The notes under the pieces: generated by a model | Databases searched by the model: none | Told to the model about the DNA's origin: nothing | Seen by the model: the letters and a program-made list of their open reading frames with translations, nothing else | Translations under genes and position numbers: made by a program | Shown: positions 19,465-27,736 of the stretch, in pieces | Layout: every line of letters starts with the position of its first letter | Numbering within the stretch: position 1 is the first letter of the stretch | Source: Planctomycetaceae bacterium | Lineage (GTDB): Bacteria; Planctomycetota; Planctomycetia; Pirellulales; Pirellulaceae | Length of the DNA: 64,000 nucleotides | NCBI GenBank assembly: GCA_002709225.1 | Contig: PAQH01000096.1 | Location: forward strand, 1-64,000 | Direction of reading: 5' to 3'

Positions 19465-20928
19465 TCAGAACGGGTTGAATTTATTCTCGATTCGCGGTTT
19501 GCGGGGCGATTTGGATTTGCGTTTGGACTTCGCTTTGGCCGCGTTTTTTTTCTGTTTGGCCTTGCCTGCTGCCGGCTTCTTGCCGGGTTTGTCGAGTGGC
19601 CCGGGTTGGGGTGATGGAACTGGAGAGGTGGCCGGACGCGTTCGCTCTTGCTGGGGCGGGACATCTGTGGCCGCAGCGGGGCGATTGATATTGCGTAACA
19701 AGTCCGTTGCGCTACCCGGCTCTGCGCCGTTGACACCGGGTGAGACCGTATCTTGGACGGACTTTGAAACGGTGTTGTCAGCTAAGGTATCCGCTGGTGC
19801 GGTCTGTGGACGCCGGCTGCTGGCGAGTACCTCGGGAGTGATCCGGAATCGCAGGGGGGGGCCGCTTAGTCCGAGCGCTTCCTGGGGAAGTTGCAGTCGG
19901 ATTTCTCCGGTTACCGCTGCTGGTAGCGTGAATACCAGTACATCGCTGGCGACCGAGCGAGCATCGAGATCAATCGAAGCTTGCCGCGGCTCGGTTGGTG
20001 TTTTGTCCAGGGGAACCAGGGGCAGTGAGATTTCCTCGGCATCGGTCAATTTGGCGCTCACACTAGCGCCCAAAGAACCTGTTCCGTTCCAGCTTGAGTA
20101 TTGAAAACCAATGTCTCCTGAACGGAAGGTAAACTTGATGAACAGGAAACGTTCAGCCGGGCTCTCAGAAGTGCCGGTTTCTGGCGTCGCTTCCGTGTTG
20201 GGTTCTCGCGTGTCGAGCTGGGCAGCGGCTGCTGGCGACAAGCGGGGTTGTACCCAGAGATGATCGACCACAATGCTGAGTTTACCCAGTCGTGTGCCGC
20301 TGCCCGGTTGCAGCTCGCGCCAGTCCGCGGCTGCGGGGTGCCGTGGGTTCGTGCCCTGGGTTTCTGTAGGTAATGTCGGAAAGACGCCCGTTGCGGACGG
20401 GCCTGAAGGTTCCGCTTGGGAGGCCGAGCTGTCGGGCTGGCGCTGGCTGACGCCAGTGCCGCTCAAACCAGTGAGCATCACGATCGCTACCACCACGACG
20501 ACAAGAGACAGCCCAGCGCCGCCGATCAACAGCCACCGTTTTTTGGGGGAGGCAGCAGCCGGTTTGCGGGACTCTGCTGGTCGCACCGCATTGGTGACTG
20601 GCTGTGATACCGAAGTGGGTATTTGATTCAGTTCGTCCAGGTCGAGGTCCTCCCACAGGGAGTTGCTCTGGTCCTCTGAGCTGATGGCGTCGGTATTGTC
20701 GGGTGGGAGCGGGGGCGGAACAGATGGTGGTTCGGCAATTGGCGGAGCGTCGGTCGAGTCGGGGAATAGCCCCTTGACGCGGATGGCAGCTACCCACCGC
20801 GTCGTGCCATCTTTGCGGATTTCAGCGGAAGGCGCAACCTGGTCGTCGGCCGCCATCTGCAGGAGCTGTTCTTCGGCGAGCGGACCGATCTCGTTTCCCT
20901 GATGTCGCAGATACCATTGTTCCGACAT
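19465..20928 (-). CDS. GYF_2-like domain membrane protein, low-complexity basic C-terminus
   Basis: MSEQWYLRHQGNEIGPLAEEQLLQMAADDQVAPSAEIRKDGTTRWVAA resembles GYF_2; single TM segment WLLIGGAGLSLVVVVVAIVMLTGL; Lys/Ala/Ser-rich tail. Confidence 0.7.
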   Translation of the reverse strand: MSEQWYLRHQGNEIGPLAEEQLLQMAADDQVAPSAEIRKDGTTRWVAAIRVKGLFPDSTDAPPIAEPPSVPPPLPPDNTDAISSEDQSNSLWEDLDLDELNQIPTSVSQPVTNAVRPAESRKPAAASPKKRWLLIGGAGLSLVVVVVAIVMLTGLSGTGVSQRQPDSSASQAEPSGPSATGVFPTLPTETQGTNPRHPAAADWRELQPGSGTRLGKLSIVVDHLWVQPRLSPAAAAQLDTREPNTEATPETGTSESPAERFLFIKFTFRSGDIGFQYSSWNGTGSLGASVSAKLTDAEEISLPLVPLDKTPTEPRQASIDLDARSVASDVLVFTLPAAVTGEIRLQLPQEALGLSGPPLRFRITPEVLASSRRPQTAPADTLADNTVSKSVQDTVSPGVNGAEPGSATDLLRNINRPAAATDVPPQQERTRPATSPVPSPQPGPLDKPGKKPAAGKAKQKKNAAKAKSKRKSKSPRKPRIENKFNPF

Positions 20929-21043
20929 GGATTCACCTGTGCGGATGGAGTATCCAGAGAGTGGCTGTGGAGTGGCCTGTTATCACCGCGGCATGCCCAC
21001 GTCGCAACGAGCCTGTGTTCACTCTACCACATGCTCTCGACAT

Positions 21044-22732
21044 TCATCCAGTTGAACCTGTAGCGGCAAGCTGCTGGGCCGCCCAGGGCGCTAATTTTTC
21101 TCGGAAGATTTTCGCGTTGTGGCGGATATCCACAGGCAGCGATGGGTGGAGCAGAATATCGGCGATATCTCGCGTCAGGCTGTCTGTTGCTGCTTGTTGT
21201 CGCAGCTCCGCGAGCAGTGTGTCTTCTTCTTCTGGAGTACTGGGCCGGTGTTCAGGCCAGGTTTCCACCACGATCACAGGCCGTTGGTTGCCTGCTTCTC
21301 CGGTACCAACCAGCGCGGAACGGTAGACCGCGGGGTGGTTGTTGATAATGGCCTCGCAAGGGACGGTAAACAGGGTGCGTTCTCGAGTGATTACACGATG
21401 CCCCTTGCGCCCGCAAAACCAGAATCGGTCCTGTGGATCGAGATAGCCGACATCGCCCATGCGATGCCAGAATCCGTCTCCATCGGTGATCTTGTGGTCC
21501 GCGTTCGCATCGGTGCGAGTGACATAACATGGTGTCACGACGGCACCTTGAACAATCAGTTCGCCGATCTGCCCGGGCGCCACCTCGACTGTTTCCTCCA
21601 GTGTCGCCAGGGGGCGGTCGTTAATTTCAATCACGCGCCATTGTATTCCAGAAAAGCGTTTCCCCACGCATGTGCCGGCGCCTTGCCGACTGAGTGTCTC
21701 CGTTTCGCTGAGAACTTCCGAGGCGCTGATCGAGGCTACGGGTAGTGCTTCGGTGGCCCCGTACGGCGTATAGATGTCTCCATCGGCGGCGATGACCTGC
21801 TTCATACGGGCCAATACATGGGGCGGGACCGGCGCGCCCGCGGAAAAGATACGCTTGAGTGTCGGCAGCTTTACTTGGGCAGTTTCGCAGTGACGTCCCA
21901 CGGTGTTCCAGAGCGTGGGCGACCCAAAAGACTGGGTTACATTCCACTGCACAACAGGATCGATAATATTCTGGGGATCTACATTGGCGGGTTGCGTAAA
22001 GTCCATTTCCGGGAGGATTGTTGAAACTCCCATGGCGCTGTTGAAAAGCGCGAATAGTGGAAACCCGGGTAGATCGATGTCACCAGGCTGGATTCCATAG
22101 TGCTGCTGCAAATGCTCGACTTGAGCGACAAATGTTCCGTGCTCGTACAGCACGCCTTTAGGTGGTCCAGTGCTTCCACTGGTAAAGATAATAGCCGCCG
22201 GGTCGGCCGCTTGCGTCTCCGCAATATGAAACCCACTCGCTGCCTGGGAACGCAGCTGGGCAATGGTCGCGCCACCCCAGAACCACCGTCTACCGACAGT
22301 CACATTGGTACGGGCTCGGGGGAAGCGGCGTCGCAGTACCGTGCGAATTGCCTGGGCAAGAGGAATGGCCACGAAACCATCCGGATTGACTGCTTGGAGG
22401 CAGGCGATCAAGTTGCGGCGACCTAATCCCGGATCAATCAACACCATTACGATGCGGGCCTTCAGCATGGCGAAGACCAGGGAAACAAAATCGATACCTG
22501 GTCGCACCATTAACGCCATCCGGTCACCGGGTTGTAGTCCCAGTCTAAGAAGGCCCGCGGCAAGGCGGTCGCTGTCTTCCTGGAGTTCGGCAAAGCTGCA
22601 ACGACGGTACTGGTAGACTCCTTCTTGTCTACGCTTGAGTGGCTCGGCGATCGCTAATCCGTGCGGGTCGGTGCGCGCCGTAGCGGCGAGCCGCGAGGCG
22701 ACGTTGTTGGTGGACGTCGGCATGAGGTTCAC
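21044..22732 (-). CDS. AMP-dependent synthetase/ligase, OleC / fatty-acid-CoA-ligase-like
   Basis: DRMALMVRPGIDFVSLVFAMLKARIVMVLIDPGLGRRNLIACL, AAIIFTSGSTGPPKGVLYEHGTF, YTPYGATEALPVASI, GRKGHRVIT; the LIDPGLGR region looks OleC-like. Confidence 0.82.
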   Translation of the reverse strand: MNLMPTSTNNVASRLAATARTDPHGLAIAEPLKRRQEGVYQYRRCSFAELQEDSDRLAAGLLRLGLQPGDRMALMVRPGIDFVSLVFAMLKARIVMVLIDPGLGRRNLIACLQAVNPDGFVAIPLAQAIRTVLRRRFPRARTNVTVGRRWFWGGATIAQLRSQAASGFHIAETQAADPAAIIFTSGSTGPPKGVLYEHGTFVAQVEHLQQHYGIQPGDIDLPGFPLFALFNSAMGVSTILPEMDFTQPANVDPQNIIDPVVQWNVTQSFGSPTLWNTVGRHCETAQVKLPTLKRIFSAGAPVPPHVLARMKQVIAADGDIYTPYGATEALPVASISASEVLSETETLSRQGAGTCVGKRFSGIQWRVIEINDRPLATLEETVEVAPGQIGELIVQGAVVTPCYVTRTDANADHKITDGDGFWHRMGDVGYLDPQDRFWFCGRKGHRVITRERTLFTVPCEAIINNHPAVYRSALVGTGEAGNQRPVIVVETWPEHRPSTPEEEDTLLAELRQQAATDSLTRDIADILLHPSLPVDIRHNAKIFREKLAPWAAQQLAATGSTG

Positions 22733-23610
22733 CTTTTGCTAGCGAGTTGACTGATGTGTTCCAGTACGAGACGTGCGATGTCCAGTTGAAGTGTCCGCGA
22801 GAGTGCCTTCCAGCCAGGCACCGCATTTACTTCCAGCACGTAATGCTGGCCGTCCTGGGCGGGCAGGATATCCACGCCGGCCATCATTGCCCCCACCAGG
22901 CCGGTCGCCCGGCGGGCCACGTTCACAAGGTCCTCGTCGAGGTCGGCCGGTTCCGCAATCGCGCCTCGGGAGATATTGGTGCGCCAATCGTGGGGGTGTC
23001 TGCGGCGCATCGCGAAAATTTGATCGCCGAGCACAAAGAGGCGCAGGTCATAACCGTGGTGCGGCAGGAACGGTTGCTGGTAAATGATTGCTCGCAATTG
23101 GATCAGCGTCTTGAATGTGCGCCAGGCGACAGCCTCGTCAGAGACCCGCATGATTCCGCGGCCCTCACCTCCGTAGAGTGGTTTAATGACGACGTCACCG
23201 CCCAGCTGGCAAAAACCCTGCATTGCTTCATCGAAGGTCTGGCAGACAATCGTGGGAGGCACTCGAAGTCCTGCCTCTTGCAGCAAAGCGCAGGTCAGGT
23301 GTTTGTCGACCGCGATTTCCACCGAGCGCGGTGGGTTGACCACTAGAACTCCACGGGACTGCAGCCTGGCGAGTGCATTCATGCGAAAGATCACTTGCTC
23401 AAGTGATCCGGGGGGCATCGTGCGTACCAGGACTGCCGGGAATGCCTGAAGATCGGTCGCGTCTACGCTAATTTCGGGACGTTCTTGAACTTCCAGATTG
23501 GCTGTCAGTTGGGTGAATGAGAACGGGGTGAGTGCGTAGTCATCTGCCGCGGCGCGGGCGAGATCACGGAAATACCAGCTTTCGGGAGCACAGAGAACGG
23601 CCATGCGCAT
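22729..23610 (-). CDS. RimK/MptN-like ATP-grasp ligase
   Basis: VNPPRSVEIAVDKHLTCALLQEAGLRVPPTIVC, VVIKPLYGGEGRGIMRV, LRLFVLGDQIFAMRR, VDILPAQDGQHYVLEVNAVPGWKAL. Overlaps the ligase gene by 4 bp. Confidence 0.85.
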   Translation of the reverse strand: MRMAVLCAPESWYFRDLARAAADDYALTPFSFTQLTANLEVQERPEISVDATDLQAFPAVLVRTMPPGSLEQVIFRMNALARLQSRGVLVVNPPRSVEIAVDKHLTCALLQEAGLRVPPTIVCQTFDEAMQGFCQLGGDVVIKPLYGGEGRGIMRVSDEAVAWRTFKTLIQLRAIIYQQPFLPHHGYDLRLFVLGDQIFAMRRRHPHDWRTNISRGAIAEPADLDEDLVNVARRATGLVGAMMAGVDILPAQDGQHYVLEVNAVPGWKALSRTLQLDIARLVLEHISQLASKR

Positions 23611-23616
23611 GCGACG

Positions 23617-24576
23617 TCACGGTCCGTAAAAGGAGTTGCGTAGAACATCCGGCCGTGTTTCGCCGAAGCGAAACTGACGCCCACTGTCCAGGTTGTTTAG
23701 AGTTACCACAGCGGGGCTGAACAGCAGTGGATCGATTTGGTAAAAATCGCGGTTGTGGTCTTCAAAAATGTCAGCAAAGGGTTGGCCAAACGCAGGTGAA
23801 GAGCAACTGGGAATCCGCGGCCCCAGTTCCTCGAGACGTGGATCATCTCCCGTGACCCAGAGCGTGACTTCAGCGCCGTAGAGAACTGCGTCATTGGTGC
23901 GGCCAATACCGATCAGGTCGTCGGCGGCGACCGGCGGAAGTGGCGCGACTCCATAGCCGCTGACAAGACGGTCGAGGTCAAAGCCGATTTCGTGCATTTT
24001 GTGGAGTGCAGTTTCTACGGACCTGGCAACGACCTGAATCGTGCCCGCCAGACTGGCGGTACGGGCGACCAGCAGTGTCAACCGGTCCGCCGGCACGCCA
24101 CAGTCGGTGGCGATTTGTTCGCAAACGGCGGTGGGGGGCAGTTGGGCGGACTCCAGCACGCCCACGGCGTGTTCCGCCGTTTCCGTGGTGCCAATCTGTT
24201 CAAACAGTTGTTCTTTCGCCGCGGCCGCGCGCATGGGACCTGAGCCCATCGCGAAAAAAGACTCTCCGCTGATTTGCCAGCCAGCGTATTGTGACGCCAA
24301 ACAGGCTGCTACGGGCTGGTCGGTACGTATCGCGACAGCAGGGCCTGGGAAGACGCCATGGCTACCCGGTACGATTTCTACCGAACCGAGTCCAGCCAGG
24401 CAGACTTCGGCCATCAGGCGGCCCGCTGCGAGACTGCCACGACAGTGGACACCAAAATCAAACAATTGGGCTCCACATGCGGCACGCGTCGAAACAATGC
24501 GCAGCCGCTCGGCAGATCGGCGGAGAGGGTTCAGGCAGGCGTGGCCGGATGCGTTCAGGTTCACGGTGGCTATCAT
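23617..24576 (-). CDS. mch: methenyltetrahydromethanopterin cyclohydrolase
   Basis: ORF 23617..24618, likely start 24576 (MIATVNLNASG). GSGPMRAAAAKEQLFEQIG, VARTASLAGTIQVVARSVETALHKMHEIGFDL, GYGVAPLPPVAADDLIGIGRTNDAVLYGAEV are Mch hallmarks. Confidence 0.9.
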   Translation of the reverse strand: MIATVNLNASGHACLNPLRRSAERLRIVSTRAACGAQLFDFGVHCRGSLAAGRLMAEVCLAGLGSVEIVPGSHGVFPGPAVAIRTDQPVAACLASQYAGWQISGESFFAMGSGPMRAAAAKEQLFEQIGTTETAEHAVGVLESAQLPPTAVCEQIATDCGVPADRLTLLVARTASLAGTIQVVARSVETALHKMHEIGFDLDRLVSGYGVAPLPPVAADDLIGIGRTNDAVLYGAEVTLWVTGDDPRLEELGPRIPSCSSPAFGQPFADIFEDHNRDFYQIDPLLFSPAVVTLNNLDSGRQFRFGETRPDVLRNSFYGP

Positions 24577-24688
24577 GTCCGATCGAAGAGAATGCGGCAA
24601 GTCAGTGGTAGGCAGCACCGTCCGGGCCGATTAGAATGCCCGCGCTAGCTGTTAGATTGACGCGGGCAATGCCAGCAGGGATCGGTCT

Positions 24689-25390
24689 GTGGTCACCCTC
24701 ACTATTGAAAACTACGTCAAGACAATCTACCAGATCTGCCTGGAATGTGATGGGCGCCCTGCCGCGACTGGGCATTTGGCTGCCGCGCTCAGTGTGTCAC
24801 CGGGGACGGTGACAAGTATGCTCAAGACGCTGGACGATTCCGGGTTGGCGGAATACCGGCCGTACGAAGGGGTGCGTCTGACCGCCGCCGGTAAAACACT
24901 GGCCTTGCGCGTTCTCCGCAGGCATCGGCTGATCGAACTGTTTCTCGTGCAGACTCTGGGACTGTCCTGGGACGAAGTGCACGATGAGGCGGAAAACATG
25001 GAACACGCGATCAGTGATTTTCTGGTTGACCGGGTAGACCAGTTTCTGGGATTCCCGAGCAGTGATCCTCACGGTGATCCGATACCGCGGGCGGATGGAA
25101 CGGTTGATTCGGTGACGCGACAGAGTCTGGCGCAGTGGCAGGGGGGGCAGTCGTTCCAGCTCGTTCGTGTGCTCGACCAGTCCCCAGCATTTCTGCGTTA
25201 CCTGAGTAACTCCGGGTTGCAACTCGGCGCGACCGGAGAACTTGCCTCCACGAGTCCAGAAGCCAATGTGCTCACGATAATCGTCGGTGGTGGTGAAACC
25301 ACGTTGTCATGTGATGCCGCCTCAAAATTGCTGGTTGCTGACGTACCGCCCATGGAGAGTGAGCAGCTTGCCTCGGCCGAGCACCAATAG
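24689..25390 (+). CDS. DtxR/MntR-family metal-dependent transcriptional regulator
   Basis: GTG start. TIENYVKTIYQICLE..AATGHLAAALSVSPGTVTSMLKTLDDSGLAEYRPYEGVRLTAAGKTLALRVLRRHRLIELFLVQTLGLSWDEVHDEAENMEHAIS. Confidence 0.9.
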   Translation: MVTLTIENYVKTIYQICLECDGRPAATGHLAAALSVSPGTVTSMLKTLDDSGLAEYRPYEGVRLTAAGKTLALRVLRRHRLIELFLVQTLGLSWDEVHDEAENMEHAISDFLVDRVDQFLGFPSSDPHGDPIPRADGTVDSVTRQSLAQWQGGQSFQLVRVLDQSPAFLRYLSNSGLQLGATGELASTSPEANVLTIIVGGGETTLSCDAASKLLVADVPPMESEQLASAEHQ

Positions 25391-25435
25391 TCCAGGCGGA
25401 TTCTCCCAGCGTGGAACGGACTGGGAGGATGCCAA

Positions 25436-27460
25436 CTAGGTGTGCAGATATTTTTCCCACCAGCTGAGGATTTCGCCCAGGCGGTGTAGCCGCAGATCGG
25501 GCGGCCCGTTACGACTCATGCCGTGGCTGGACGAACGCGGATAACGTACAAAACGACTGGGAATACCACGTAGCTGCAACGCCGTAAAAACTTGTTCAGA
25601 TTGTTCAATATTGCAACGCAAATCACCCTCACTGTGGATGATCAGTGTGGGCGTTTTGGCCTGGCCGAGATGTGCCATGGGGCTCTGCGCCCACCGTACT
25701 TCGGTACGATCCCAGCCGTTTCCCGGGAAGTAAACATCTTCCGCCAGTGGAAAGTCGCTGTTACCAGACATACTGACGAGATTGCTGACACAACGATCGG
25801 AAATAGCAGCGGTGAAGTCATCGCAGTGCCCACAGACCCAGTTGGTCATATAGCCACCGTAACTACCTCCCATGACCCCCAGGTACCTGTGGTCAACATC
25901 GGGTTGCTGTTTCATAAATTCGAGAATGCACTGGATGTCTAGCCAATCCGCGCCGCCCCAGTTTCCTTTGATCGCGGCGCAGTGATCACGCCCATAACCT
26001 TTACTGCCACGCGGATTTCCGTAGAAGACAATGTATCCGGCGGCGGCCAGTAGTTGGAACTCGTGAAAGAAATCGACACCGTATTGGGCGTGGGGACCAC
26101 CGTGAATCTCCAGGACTGCGGGCTTTTTTCTGCTGCGCGAAGGGGGTGGTCTGAGCACCCAGATTTGCGTTCGATGGCCATCCGCGGCGGTGACCCAATG
26201 GGATTCCGGTTGGGCTATTAACAAACTGGAGAAGAGTGCGCCGTTCAAATTTGTTACCCGTTTGGGAGTCCAACGCGCCGGACGGGTGGTGGTCAAGAAG
26301 ACGTCGGCCAGACTGGTCCCGCTTTGGCGCGTCAGAATCAAGCGGTCTCGCTGTTTCGCTACATTGCCCAGATCGTAGTGGTAAGGGCCGGTTGTATGAA
26401 AGGTAACTTTGCCACCTCTGACAGGGACTGAAGCAATATGCATCTCGCCCTCTTGTCCTACATTCATGAACACACGTTTGCTGTCTCGGCTGAATTGCAG
26501 CGACGGTGCGAATTCTGCTTCGGCGGTATCTGTGATGGGGACCGCCAGCAGACAGATGTCGGTTTCTCCAGTGAGGCTCTGAGTGCGCCCGGATTGGAGG
26601 TGGTGTATGTAGAGCTCCAGATTTTCGACACTATAACTGCCCTCACGGCCCTCCCGTCCAGCAAATGCCAGCCATTGACCATCTGGTGACCAGCGAACGT
26701 GTTCTTTGGGTCCTGCCGGGAGGCCTTTCAGCGACGTGAGTTTGCCGCCGGGCAGATCGAGGATCGCTAGTTCGTCTTTCCAAGGACGTAACAAAGCGCG
26801 ACGATCGCGGTTGGTGGTGATTGCCAATTGCTTGCCCGATGGGGAGAAGTCGAAAGAGAACTCTCCCAACCGATCTTTGTTGTAGAGCAAGCGGTGTTCG
26901 CCAGTTTCGATGTCGATCAGATACAAGCCGTAGCGTTGTTGTTGGAAGTAGCCGTCGCCATCAAGCCGATACCAGAGTTGATCGATTTCTTTAGGAGGCT
27001 CGCTGGCTCCGGTTGTCTCGCGCTGCTCAATTGCCGCGCGCGTCCATTCCGCGTCGGTGATACGAAACGCCACCGCCAGATATTGCCCTTGAGGAGACCA
27101 GCAGAACTTTCCGATCGAACCTTCGGGAAACCGGGTTAGCACGCGAGCTTCCCCGCCCTGCGAGGGAATCAAGTAGATCTGTGGTTGTCGCTCGGTGCGG
27201 GTGCTGACAAAAGCGATTTGCTGCCCGTCTGGACTCCACCGTGGCGAGTGGTCCTTTTCTCCACTGGTAAACGGCGTTGAAGTGCTTTCCTCGAGATCCG
27301 CGACGTGTAGTTGTGTTTGGTAGTTGTTCTGGGATCCGACTGTTTTCACACCAAACACGACGCAGCGCCCGGACGGAGAAATCTGCGGATCGAATACCAG
27401 TTTGAAACGTAGTAGATCTTCCGCTTCGATGGCGCGTTGCGGTTGTTGGGTAGCGGGCAT
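25436..27460 (-). CDS. S9-family prolyl oligopeptidase / acylaminoacyl peptidase-like
   Basis: ORF 25436..27625, likely ATG 27460 (MPATQQPQRAIEAEDLLRF). SPRWSPDGQQIAFVS repeats of the beta-propeller; VLEIHGGPHAQYG, GVMGGSYGGYMTNWVCGH, LIIHSEGDLRCNIEQSEQVF, SSHGMSRNG. Confidence 0.9.
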   Translation of the reverse strand: MPATQQPQRAIEAEDLLRFKLVFDPQISPSGRCVVFGVKTVGSQNNYQTQLHVADLEESTSTPFTSGEKDHSPRWSPDGQQIAFVSTRTERQPQIYLIPSQGGEARVLTRFPEGSIGKFCWSPQGQYLAVAFRITDAEWTRAAIEQRETTGASEPPKEIDQLWYRLDGDGYFQQQRYGLYLIDIETGEHRLLYNKDRLGEFSFDFSPSGKQLAITTNRDRRALLRPWKDELAILDLPGGKLTSLKGLPAGPKEHVRWSPDGQWLAFAGREGREGSYSVENLELYIHHLQSGRTQSLTGETDICLLAVPITDTAEAEFAPSLQFSRDSKRVFMNVGQEGEMHIASVPVRGGKVTFHTTGPYHYDLGNVAKQRDRLILTRQSGTSLADVFLTTTRPARWTPKRVTNLNGALFSSLLIAQPESHWVTAADGHRTQIWVLRPPPSRSRKKPAVLEIHGGPHAQYGVDFFHEFQLLAAAGYIVFYGNPRGSKGYGRDHCAAIKGNWGGADWLDIQCILEFMKQQPDVDHRYLGVMGGSYGGYMTNWVCGHCDDFTAAISDRCVSNLVSMSGNSDFPLAEDVYFPGNGWDRTEVRWAQSPMAHLGQAKTPTLIIHSEGDLRCNIEQSEQVFTALQLRGIPSRFVRYPRSSSHGMSRNGPPDLRLHRLGEILSWWEKYLHT

Positions 27461-27736
27461 AGGGACTCTTCGCGTGGACGCGATCCTGTTGGCAGGGAGC
27501 TCGATAGGGTGTGCTCGACGACAGCGTAGGAGAATAACGCGTGAGGAAAACAACGTGTAAGGTGTGGGGATTCTAACATGTATTCGTGTGCTTTGGACGC
27601 ATGCTCCAGCGACCTTATTTGGCATCTACATGGCCATCTACATGGCCCAGCGAGCCCGTGACGAATCGTTGTCGGAGCGTTAGAATCTGCACACCAACAC
27701 AATTGCAACTGCGAGCCGGTTTTCAGGACGCTGCCT

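Noticed and set aside
19854-19861. Run of eight G residues as a possible phase-variation tract in the GYF_2-like gene
   Set aside because: The frame is continuous through it and no ON/OFF design (promoter or early coding position) is evident; a single genome cannot show variation.
22747-23346. Plus-strand ORF (199 aa) antisense to the ATP-grasp gene
   Set aside because: No recognisable domain; the opposite strand has strong ATP-grasp motifs and operon spacing.
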